Origin: Casuarius casuarius
Lineage: Eukaryota > Chordata > Aves > Casuariiformes > Casuariidae
DNA length: 64,000 bases
Direction of reading: 5' to 3'
Assembly (NCBI GenBank): GCA_003342895.1
Contig: PTFA01000195.1
Location: forward strand, 744,001 to 808,000
Shown here piece after piece: positions 12,651 to 22,820 of this stretch. Position 1 is the first letter of the stretch, and each line of letters opens with the position of its first letter. The translations under genes were made by a program, and so were the position numbers. The notes under the pieces were generated by a model. That model was not told the DNA's origin. It saw nothing but the letters and a program-made list of their open reading frames with translations, and did not search any database.

Positions 12651-12719
12651 CGCTCTGCGCTGCTGGCGTGAGCGACACTGAGGTCGACTGCGCTCTCATC
12701 AGAGGCAGACTGGAAAGCG
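12651..12719. other. Small CpG-rich patch
   Basis: Seven CpG dinucleotides fall within about 70 bases (12651, 12658, 12667, 12673, 12685, 12691 and 12718), in an intron that is otherwise CpG-poor. The patch sits in a repeat-free stretch (about 12540-12990). It is too short for a classical CpG island. It could mark an unmethylated enhancer or a minor alternative start. Confidence 0.4.
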
Positions 12720-13007
12720 GCAAGTGTAATTTATGAAGGCTTGGCATGCAGTTAAGTGTAAAGTGATGGAAAGTGTGGTGGATCACTGCACTGGTGCACT
12801 TGACTTGTGCATCAGGCACCTATCTATGCAAGTTCACATCCAGTTCAAAGCCAGTCCTGAAAGTATAAAAAATGGCAGCACTCACAGCTACAGCATTGTC
12901 AGTGTCAGAGGATGCCATGGGGTTTTGCTCTTGATACCTTTCAGAGCTTCTCAGCAAAGTGCACAACTGTAATTAGTTGACAAGCTGGCTGTGAGGAAAC
13001 TCTGGGC

Positions 13008-13150
13008 TTTCATAATAACCTTGCATTTCACTGGCACCTCTGATCCTGAAGTGCTTTACAAAACTGTGCATACACACTGAGGAAACCTTTAGCCTTGGCA
13101 CTGACATTCGGCCACTGCTGGGGTGATGCATAGTAGCTGTTTAGCAGCAA
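13008..13150 (-). mobile_element. CORE-SINE-type relic, antisense
   Basis: The segment accttgcatttcactggcac, ctctgatcctgaagtgcttt, acaaaactgtgcatacacac carries the same 'cctttcatc...aagcgctttacaaa' module as the 25.05 kb copy. The downstream part (ttagccttggcactgacatt, cggccactgctggggtgatg) is unassigned and may be another repeat. Confidence 0.42.
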
Positions 13151-14099
13151 GCAGCAATGTTGTCCAGCAGCCTGGAGTGGATGCTGGAGAAGAAAGCAGC
13201 AATGCACTGAAGCAGTAGAGGAAAGCTGGGTAGGAAACCCAGGTGAGTTTGGCTAGCGTGCCTGAGTGAATGTCCTTCTGAGAAAATAGGAGGTTTTGGA
13301 GTATGTTAGAGCATTCTTTCTAAACCTGCATTTTGAGCTAAGAAGTTTATGATCAGGAAAGGTAATTCTGCAGGATCAAGTGTACTTGGCCAGTTTCTCT
13401 GAGACAGTGACTTATGGGCTCTTTTAAACTGCTAAAACACAGGACAAAGCATAAGCTCAGCCAGTGAAGTTAAGCTGCTCGAGGAAATGTGACGCTTTGC
13501 AAACAAATCTAGTCTGGACGGTATAGAAAATCTGCTACTCTAGCATTAGCTGAGTTCAAGATATACTGGACCAGTTGAGGGAGGAGGAGAAGGGGGGAAA
13601 AAAAAGCTAAAAGAGCAGCTGTTTTGCTGAATTTTCTTAATTAGGACTACTGCCCTATTTGCTGTTGCTTCTAGTAATAAGGCCAAAACTGTGTTTTCTA
13701 GCTTTTTTCTTTTAAGTTTTTTGTTTGGTTGAAACTTACCTCCCTGAACAGAGCCTTCTCATGAAGGAGTATTTCCCCTTGAGCAGAGTGGCTTCCAGAA
13801 TGGTTATGACCGTTTAAACCCCTGCTTACATCTGCAAATCCATGTTTTGCATTCATTTGTTCTGGGCACAAATAGTACAAACCAGTGTTAAAGAGAGTGC
13901 AAATGTCTTGGAGTTGAAATTCAACTTCCTCACGAAGAGTGTATGTTGTCTAAGATCAGCGTTTGTTGGTCCAGTCAAGCAGGCTTCATCCTTAGCAGTT
14001 GGGGCAAACTAGCTGGTCCCACACTGATAACTTTCTCCCCAGTCTGTGTACATCTTTGAGGCATGAAGGCAGGAGACAGATGCAGTAGCTATGGATTCA

Positions 14100-14200
14100 C
14101 TTCCCTTCAACCTCAGCCTTTTGTGTGATCTTTAGTGAGCTTTTCAGTTAACCTACCTCAGTTTTTCCTGTTTAGCAAATGAGGATAACTTTTTGATGCA
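14100..14200 (+). mobile_element. MIR relic
   Basis: The order cttttgtgtgatctttagtg, agcttttcagttaacctacc, tcagtttttcctgtttagca, aatgaggataac follows the MIR core (tgaccttgggcaagtcact...cctcagtttcctcatctgtaaaatgggg). It is diverged. Confidence 0.55.
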
Positions 14201-14269
14201 CCAGTATGCTCTGAGGAAAGGAGAAGGACTTTGGGTGTGAACAGATGTCTTATGCTTGCGTTGCTGATG

Positions 14270-14352
14270 GAGACCATCTTTAGCTCAGTGGAGAAGGCCT
14301 GCATTTCTGAAGCAGAAAGATGAGAGTTTAATCCCTGTTATTGGTGACTGTT
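14270..14352 (+). mobile_element. tRNA-derived SINE relic
   Basis: The Pol III A-box-like tagctcagtgg (14281-14291) is followed by a stem ctgca...agcag like an anticodon arm, then a B-box-like gagtttaatccc (14324-14335), at tRNA spacing. The T-stem does not pair and the D-stem is broken, so this is not a working tRNA. It is most simply the head of an old tRNA-derived SINE; a tRNA pseudogene is the alternative. Confidence 0.5.
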
Positions 14353-16139
14353 TGGACAGTAAAACATAGGTTTTGCTAAAGACCTAAGCATTGCTTCTGC
14401 AGAGTAATGCTACTTACGGGTACATGGACCTAATGGCTGGGGGATGTGGGTGAAGAGGTAGACTGAGCTGCACAGTTCCAGAGGAGATAATCAACAGCAG
14501 TGCTGGCTTGGAGATTTTTGGGTTCCCAGAGCTGCACTCTGAAACTTTGGCTTCTCCCTAAACACAGTGTAAAGTCATTGGACTGGACATAATATTAAAC
14601 TCCTGCTTTACAAACCATGATCTTCTCTGTTGTGTGGAGCCACAGTGCACCACAGCAGCAGGCTGCTGTGTAGTAAATTCATTGTGTATTGTGCAAGGGA
14701 CCATTAGTTAGCTTATTATTAATACATGTGTGGGCTTTAATATACCGGTACTGTATCTGTCAGCATCTCTACCAGGTTTGCTTTTGTCCTTTGTGTTTTC
14801 CCCAAACAAGCTTATACAATTAGTTTCTTCTTGTTTCCTAAATTATTTTTGCTGCTTCTAATTATTTCACACTCCATATAAAAGAGTTATTGGGGTGGGT
14901 AATGGGAGACAAGGGATCACCTCGCCATTGCACTGCAGGCAGTGTGACATTAAGGCAATTTGGATTTGTTTTTGTTCTTATTTATATTTGGTTGGCTGCC
15001 TAAGAAATAGGGGAAAATTGGGATCTGCTTTTGGAGGTCAAGATTTGGGCTTTTCGATAGAGAACTAGAGCTCACTTGGTCCCATCGTTCTTTACACCCA
15101 AGGAGGATGTCTGTTGAAATAGGTTTGGACTAGATCACCTGGCAGTTCATTCTCAGATGGATGAGCTTGTCTAAGAATGTGGAGTTATTGTTTATACTTC
15201 TCTACTTCAGATTTTATATATAGCATCCTCATCTTTTGCCATGTTTAGCCATGTGTAACCTCTCCTAACAGTCATGACTATTTTCCTTGTGGACAGAGGA
15301 GAAGACAGGAGTCTGCTGAAGGTCATCCTCTAAGCCTCATGCAGATAGTGGAGGAGAAATGTGTGAGGAGGGTTTGGATAAGAAGTTGTTTGCAGTTAAA
15401 ACAGATCTAGCTTCCTGGTTGCTGAGAATTCAGTCCATGCCTTGTAAGTGATGTTTGACAGATAGCTTGCTTGGACTGAATATTTCTTATTTCCTAGAAG
15501 CTGTTGCACACCATCAGCCATCCTTGTTATGATACAGTACACAGATTGGCATTGGAAGCACACCTGGTGAGCTTGTGCACTGCTGAAGCTGAGACTGTTT
15601 TGCCTGTCCATAGTAGTTACGCTCCCTACCTCCTTGCCCACCACCATACCTGTGCCTGAAAACTTCTACCAGAACTGGAGTAGCAGCTGTACTGTCCAAA
15701 GCTCTAGGGTAAACAGGACCTCCAGTATATTCATTGCCAAGTCATGCTTGGATTGCGGTGGTTAAATGCTCAAACACCATCTGCTTATATACTCTTGCTG
15801 CCTTCCACAGAGCAGCACCCTTGCTAACGTTTGCTTTCTGATGGAGACGAAGCTATGTGGTGCAGCATGTTTGCCCATTTTTAGGAGAAACAGCTAGAGC
15901 AAATGCATCCACTTCTTTTCCAACAGCCATCAGCATCACAGAGATGCTTGCTTAAAACTGAGGAGCTCTTTCTTCCCTCGGTGATCCCTTCCAGTTGTTG
16001 CATCTTGCCTGCCTTGTTGTTAACCCGGTGCAGCAAGACCTTTGAAAAACGCAGTTACTGGGAAGTAGGATCTGAATTGGGGGTCCATATGGAAGTTAGG
16101 ATGAAACTAAATGGGGGGAAAACCTATGCTGAACACTAA

Positions 16140-16150
16140 GGGGGGGGGGG
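16140..16150 (+). repeat. Poly-G tract (11 G)
   Basis: A short homopolymer run, 300 bases before another of 13 G. Confidence 0.85.
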
Positions 16151-16450
16151 CAGGGAAAACATACCAATGACAGTCTGATAAATCTGACTTTAAAAAAAGA
16201 AAAAACAACTCGGGGAAAAAAGCATGGCCAGGTTTTTCTGTGCAGGGTGGAGAAGCATTGCTAAGGGGAACATAGCTTTACTAGACTGTTCAAACCACCA
16301 CTGAGGGCTGTGGAGAGCAGTTTTGCCACTGGCAGGGGATGGCTTGTGTTGTGTTTGCAGGGCCTTTCCACAGTGAATGACAATAAAACTCTCATGTCCC
16401 CAGTATGAATGAGCTCTTGCTGTGGGGGAAGGGACACTATGGAAAAACAA

Positions 16451-16463
16451 GGGGGGGGGGGGG
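16451..16463 (+). repeat. Poly-G tract (13 G)
   Basis: This is an uninterrupted G run, one of several poly-G/poly-C tracts (see also 10121-10130 and 16140-16150). Confidence 0.9.
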
Positions 16464-16823
16464 AAAGCAGCCCAAATCTGTCTAAATAGAATATTTGTCA
16501 GTTTTACATGAGGCACTAGTGGGTTTTTAAGCTCTTCTTAGGTTTGAACAAATTAAGACTGAGTGTAAAGTGTAGATGTATTTATATATATGTTCCATCT
16601 CTTTTGGGTGAGTTGAGGGGCTGGAGGAAGGCTCATCAATTCAATGCATGTTCCATTAGAAACTTCTTGGGATTAGATCAGGTTAATGAAAGGAATAAAT
16701 AGGGCTTTGACATGTTGTTTAGTTTTACAAGACTGTATTGTTTTATGATGTTTTATGAGAAGTACTTATACTGCTCTTCAGGCAAGAGATTATTGTGCCT
16801 TTTCTAAAACAAAACAAACAACG

Positions 16824-16846
16824 CCCCCCCCCCCCAAAAAAAAAAA
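16824..16846 (+). repeat. Poly-C/poly-A tract
   Basis: Twelve C are followed directly by eleven A. A very similar C10-T-A15 tract occurs at 54035-54060. Confidence 0.9.
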
Positions 16847-17400
16847 CACTTCCCTTTCTTTTTCTTTCTGTTGCTAAGAAGATGCTATGTTTGTTTGCAG
16901 ATGTCATTTCCCAGTAGAAATGCTATGTTCTGGAGCGCTGCCTAGAAGAAATGGCTTTGGAGCACAGATATTGGTGGTGGGTGGTACCCAGATCATGAAC
17001 ACCCAACGAAATCTTAGAGTAATTAAGTAGTCTTGGAGAGATGATGAGCGAGTGGAGCCCCCAGAGGAATGCATCCCGGGTCCCATTCTAATACATTGCT
17101 CTGATGATACTTTTTGTTTCTTTAGCACCCTTGGATCTCACCAACACAATTTAAAACATTATTCCAGCAACACACCACTGGCTCTGCAGACAACATTTGT
17201 AGTGATGTCAGTGTTCAATTTGAATAGGCTAAACTAGGACACTGAAGGGTTGTCGTGCACTTTTAGAGTTGGTCTGTAGGCCTTTTAGGTATCCTGTTTA
17301 AAATGGGGCACTTAATCTTTGATTTGTTTCAGAAGTTTAGAGATTGCCATCCCAAATCAGCAGGGCGTACTTATTAAGCTGCTTTGCTGCTGACATTATA

Positions 17401-17442
17401 CTGTTCTGTTAGGATTTTAATCTTTTCTGCTAGGATTTTAAA
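17401..17442 (+). repeat. 21-bp imperfect tandem duplication
   Basis: Two adjacent 21-base units (ctgttctgttaggattttaa-t and cttttctgctaggattttaa-a) match at about 18 of 21 positions. Confidence 0.85.
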
Positions 17443-17899
17443 TGGAGATGTGGTAAAAGTGTAATACTGCATCTGAAGGTCCATCCCCTCTTGCTGTTTT
17501 CCTCACACGCCAACTCAGCTGCTACATCCCAGTTTTCATATGCAGTGACATCAGTTTTTCAGATACAAGCAGTAGCATTCCCACTTGGTAATATCCTCTG
17601 TTCCCCATAAAGACAGTCCCCAAGCATCATTTCATTTAACATACTAATCCTTCCAGCACCAAGGAGATGCACAAGAGTTACTATCCTCTTGTAGGTGGGA
17701 GGCAGGGCTAAAAGAAAATAAGCAGCATGCCCAGTCGCACACACGGCTTGTGAGAAATGCAGAACTGAACAGGGTCCCCTCATAGCCTTGGATTTGTCTG
17801 AGACTGGGTTATCCTTGCAGGCTGTCATTGGTTTTGTGATATGGACAAATGTCTGTTAGGCCTGTGTGACCCACTTATGCTTGTAACCTAATGAAGCTT

Positions 17900-18090
17900 T
17901 GAGTACAGACCTTTCCTCAGAGGCAAAAGGCCAATGCGCTCGCCCATGAAGTCTCTTCTCATTCTCCCATTCACCTTTAATATTTTGTTGTTAATGGATC
18001 ATGCTAAAAAGGATTAGCCATTTCAATTTACATTCTGCTGCTTTCTGCATTTAACAGTCTTGCTGTAAGTGATGAATTATTGACTATTTA
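17900..18090. other. Candidate conserved non-coding element
   Basis: This repeat-free block has caatgcgctcgcccatgaag, then tgttgttaatggatcat, gatgaattattgac and ctatttaaatg words. It has no splice-flanked frame. Possible regulatory element, with low confidence. Confidence 0.28.
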
Positions 18091-20044
18091 AATGTGACTA
18101 CAAACAGCCGGAAAGAGGTCTGCCTTACCATTTGTGATGCTGAACTCGTACAGCATAGGTCAAGGTTTTCCCTTATCTTTTTGGTTACCCATGGATGGCC
18201 TACCTTCCTAGCTTTCACCTGCTATCCCAGTACCCCAGGCTGGTGTACTGCCTGGTGTTTAACGGCCCAAGAAGAGGCCCTAGGGTTAAATATTGTTAAG
18301 CATGTGAAATTTAACCTGTATTATTGATATTGAGTTCAAACCAAAGTGTCTGCAAAGTGGCTTAAAAGGAAGAGTTCATTATAGAATAACGCACTTTGGC
18401 AGAAGATCAGTTCCACATACCCTTAAAATTGCTCTTGATTCCCCCTTCTTATTTAAATGTACATAATTACCAAATCTGCCACAGTTCAGAAACCAAGATC
18501 TGTCCTTTGAAAACAAGTCAGAAGGGATCTAGGTGCAACACAGGCCAGCACTGTATAGGATTTGAAACAGTCTCCTGACCAGTGGTAGCAGTACAGCAGA
18601 GCTCAGATAGCTTTGCGGGGGCTGGAGTAGTGCCACAGAGGGTAGTCATGAAAGCACCGAGACTAGGAGCAGTGACAAGTCCAGAGGCTACAGGTAGCAG
18701 GAGTTTTACAGCCTGTACAGAGGTTCGATTGCTCCTGGAGAGGGAAGTAGTTGTGCTTAACACACTCTCTGCAAATGACTTGTGCAAGACATAGCAAGTC
18801 AATTGTGCATGGCCTTTTCATGGGGTAGAGGTGAGTATGTTTGCTTTCAACTCCAAAAGCTGAATTCTGTTGGCCAGGACCTTTTTTCTCTTTTGCTAAG
18901 GATGGTGGGGGGGACCAGGAGACCTTGATCCAGTTTCCACGTAAACAGGTCTGGGGAATAATAAATCTTCCTGATAACTGGTCAGTTCTTACCTCTAGAT
19001 GATAGCATTGGAGGAGCTGGGTGACCTCTTGCTGTGGATATATGAAGCATCTAACGTGCAACAACCTGTTTTTATAACTTTAATATAGGTAATTTGTGTA
19101 CTATTTTTTTTCCAGCCGGAGATGGGGAGAGATGAGGGACAATTATTCAAGCAATTAAACTGAGAAAGCTCTTGGCTCAGCTGCATCCAAAAGAACAAGA
19201 CCTAGCTAGGGTAATTTCACTTCTCTCCTAACCATTCACTTGAAATAAAATTTCCCTTCCTGAATTCTGCTCCCACTGTTGTCCTCTAAGCTCTGCACCA
19301 TGGGAGACTGCCAATCTCTGGGAGAATAGGAAAGCAGCCACCACAAAGAGGAAGACCCAACTCAGGCAGACAGAAAAATGAAACATTTTTATAAAATAAA
19401 CTGCATAAACCCCAGGATGACAGTAAGAGGCAGGCATGTGTTGGTGGCGTAGGCAAGCTTTTACCCTCCAATGTATTCAGCCATTTAAAAATAAAACAAC
19501 TTTCCCAGAGCAAATCCCCCTGTCGCATTATGGCACTTGTGCATCTGCTGCTTTTGGAAGATCTGTGCAAGGAGGGGTGGGGGGATTGGGGAGGAGGCAC
19601 ACATCAGTATGTCATATCAACTTCTCGTTTCACTTCTTTATGGCCTTGTAAAAGGAGCAGTGCATAAGCACCTGCCTCAGTTTGAGATGGGTTTTGTAAG
19701 CCCATTTGTAAGAGTTTGGGGGTGTGAGAAATGGGGGAGGGAAGGAGGGAGAAGATATTAGCCTTGGTCAGAAGAGCTAGAACAAATCATACAGCCTTCT
19801 GGGTAGACAGGCATTAGGTGAAGTCTTTAAGCACTGACCCTTTTCTGTTCTGATCCTAGCAAATATACTTGAGAAACATCCTCCTGGTTCAAGTAGGAGG
19901 CGGCTGGTGGACTGCTGTGAACACAAGCACTGATGAGTTAGGCGAGATGACTGAGTATAACCTGGTGGTTAGCACTGGGCACAGGACTTCTTGGCTCCTC
20001 TTTTTACATCTGATACCTAGTGCTCTGAGGCTTCCTTCAGCTTT

Positions 20045-20105
20045 GGAGAGCTTTTCAAAATCTTTGAATAAAAGACACTGCGTAAGTGCTAAGCATTAGT
20101 GCTTT
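20045..20105 (+). mobile_element. MIR 3' tail relic
   Basis: The segment aaaagacactgcgtaagtgc followed by taagcatta matches the MIR/CORE-SINE end 'gaaaagcgctatataagtgctaagtatta'. Confidence 0.42.
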
Positions 20106-21058
20106 TTGTATAATGTTGCATATCTGTGCTTCTGCACGAATTCATATGCCTAGTGTGTCATGCATATAAATTCATAGGCATACAACATTACACAGTACTG
20201 TTAATAATAACCATGCAGATTCGTGCGGGGTCTCTTGTCTAAGGAGATCAAAACAGTTAAAACAAAGAAAGCTTCTCCCCTGCACATAGGAACCTGATGT
20301 GAGAAGGTAGAAAGGTATTGACAGAGTTTGAAATAATTGGATTTCATCTCTGGCAAAGTTGCTTTTAAATTAAAGAAACAATCCTAAATGAAAGCTGATA
20401 ATGTTTCTTGAACCCCAGTCCAATCAGGCGTTCTGAATACAACAAAATATCTTATATAGAACTCAAGAAAATGTGCTTTCTGTTTTATATTTATTGTGTT
20501 TAATGTTCTAATTTATTATTTGGGGTAGTAATGCACCATCTGAAATTAATGGGCCCACTCTACTAGCTGCTGAAAAAAAGTCATTCTAAAATAGTTGTGT
20601 AAATTGAAAAGACAAGGAAAGCCGGGTCATAGGATTAGAAACAATGTTCAAAATGTGTGGTGATGTGACAGTGGTTACTGCGATGAATCCATGGTGGAAA
20701 GAATGGTCGTGTTGCTGTGGGTTTGGGTTAACTCGTAACTGTGAGAAGAATAGGTGTGTTAAAAAGGAAGGTAACAATTATCTATGTAAAAATATAAGTG
20801 CTTTTTGTTTTTCTCCTATAAGAGGAGGAAGTGAAGGGCCTGGTATCTACTGGAGCAGGGAAATCATTATTTTAGAGAAACATGCTGGCAAAAAATGATT
20901 AATTTTGCGGATTTCCCTTTATTGTGTGCTTCTGAAAAACATAAGTTTTCCATTACCAAAAGAATTTATTCTGATTTTTTTTTTTTATCAGTTGTGAGAG
21001 AGGAAAAACGACAGACCCCCAAATCTTTTTTGGGCCTCTTGGATTATGATGTGTGTGG

Positions 21059-21092
21059 GTTTTTTCTTTTTTTTTTTTTTTCCTTTTTTCTT
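21059..21092 (+). repeat. T-rich tract
   Basis: T runs are interrupted by single C bases. Low complexity, possibly the eroded poly-A tail of an antisense retroposon. Confidence 0.8.
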
Positions 21093-21378
21093 AGCATATG
21101 GCTACAGGAAGAGGGTCTGGGTGTGCTCTGGAAAATAATTTTTCATAGGCAATTGCCAACTCTGCAGAAGGACTTCCTGAACAGAGACTGAAAAGATGCT
21201 TTCTGATTCTACTCAGGGTGTTCCCTTTAATGGAAATGTCTAACGCTCTGCAGTAAAGCTTCAAGTCCCCATGAAAAATTTATGGTGGAGAGAAAGAAAG
21301 CCTAAGGACTTGCATAGTCTGCAGGAGGAGACTGGTCACGGGGGCTAAGTGACATGAAATCCTGCAGTTCTGCCAGGT

Positions 21379-21399
21379 GGTGCTGCCCTGGGTGCTGTG
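21379..21399 (-). promoter_or_regulatory. Weak RE1-like sequence
   Basis: The + strand has ggtgctg, ccc, and ggtgctg at RE1 spacing and matches about 15 of 21 consensus positions when compared by eye. Both half-sites are imperfect. It could be a low-affinity REST site or chance. Confidence 0.2.
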
Positions 21400-22596
21400 G
21401 GGTGTCCTAGAAATAGCGAGGAGTCCAACTCCCATCATGCTCTTGAGCTCTGCTGAGGCGGGAGTAACGTATTGCAGGATGAGCCCAAGCAGGCTGTGTA
21501 ATTTGACTTCCTGTCCTTTCTTTCAGTCTTGCTCTCTGTCTCAGTCCAACAATGAGAAGAGCTCTGACATTTGACATGAATGGTTTCTTTTCCTTTTGGA
21601 AGGAAGCCAAATGCAGCTCCTAGCTTTAATCACAGACAATTCCTGTGTCTTGGAAAGAGGGTTGTCTGCCTTCTTTACTAGAAAAATTCTTGGTTCTGGA
21701 TGTGCATTCAGCTGAAGAATTTCCTTTCAGTGGAGATGAATGGGAGAAATCCCTTTCTCTTCCTAATGGAGAGTAAGACAGTAGTTGAATTTTGCTGTTC
21801 TTTTCCTTATGCAGAGTGGCAATAGCTTGCTTTTTTCTTAAAGAGAGATGGCGTCTTAAAAGCAAAGTAATGATGCTGCAAAGCACAGTGGGTAATGGTA
21901 TGCAAATGGCAGTAACGCAATAAAATTGCTAGAGTAGCAATTTGAGCAGTATGACCCTTGCATTAAGGAATTTGCCTTTAAAACTTAACCTAAAGAAAGT
22001 AAATCTAATTGATGGATGAGGAGCAGAGTGAGATTTGAAAGTAAGTTTAAAATAAGTAAAATATTTGCCTTTCATCTCCATTTATGGGCAGCTGTGGGGG
22101 CTAAGCAGGGCTTGTTTAGCAGCAACAAAGTTGGGGTGATCACAGACCCTGTTTCTTCCAGGAGGAGGAGGAGAAGGTTTTTGCTTGCGTTGCCCTGGCA
22201 CATGAAAAGTTAAGAATATCTCTAAGGTCCAGTGATTGACATCATCAAATGCACTTGCTGTTCCTAGGCTCTTGTCTGTCTCAGGCCTGTTTGACAGCAG
22301 AGCCAAAGGTCAGAGAGAAATTAATCTGCTGTAAATGAAACTAAATGGATTGCAGGGTGCTGTTTGTGACAAGAGTAAGTGGTGGAGGACTTCAGCATGC
22401 AAAGGGCTGCAATTTAGACCTTGCCAGTGGACTGGGTCATTCATCTTTCCCACATAAAATGAGATGAACTTAATCCTTCCTTTGAAATAAGGAGAACAAG
22501 CAAGGAGGGGGGTTGTCTTTAGCAATTTAACCCTGGGGCAGCTACTTTCTGAAATAACTAACTATTAACGTGGCTCTCCTGCCCCCTACAAAAGAG

Positions 22597-22612
22597 AATA
22601 ATAATAATAATG
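22597..22612 (+). repeat. (AAT)n microsatellite
   Basis: About five aat units. Low complexity. Confidence 0.85.
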
Positions 22613-22749
22613 CTAATATGAAAAAAGTTAATTGTTGTCATTCCACATACTTCAGTACTAATTGAACCTATGATAATTTCTTCTTTGTTCTCCAAAGAGT
22701 CTGATGCTTGAATGGCAACAAAAGCTGAGAGAGGTACTGTGGATCATTG

Positions 22750-22820
22750 CGGTATGACAGAAAATCAGGGTCCTGTTCCCCGGTGGGTGACCTTGGGTGA
22801 GACATCCTGTTCATGTCACA
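22750..22820 (+). mobile_element. Possible MIR fragment
   Basis: The segment gggtcctgttccccggtggg followed by tgaccttgggtgagac resembles the MIR central part. It is weakly preserved, with no clear flanks. Confidence 0.3.

Larger units (their letters stand above)
14353..17400. other. Intron, homopolymer tracts only
   Basis: Intronic sequence with the poly-G/C tracts listed above. No repeat family or coding signal was recognised. Confidence 0.55.
18091..22745. other. Intron, little recognised
   Basis: Intronic sequence. It holds the longest chance open frame of the window (133 codons, - strand, 18663-19064), with no supporting features, plus a MIR tail and T-rich tracts. Confidence 0.55.

Noticed and set aside
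14270..14352. Considered as a functional tRNA gene
   Set aside because: The D- and T-stems do not pair and the B-box is altered. More likely a SINE relic.
18663..19064. Longest open frame in the window (133 codons, - strand)
   Set aside because: No domain, no splice or promoter context, overlapping frames on the other strand, and no recognisable family. Expected by chance in 64 kb.
20110..20200. Inverted repeat tatgccta...taggcata around 20.15 kb
   Set aside because: The stem is only 8 bp in AT-rich DNA. Not significant.
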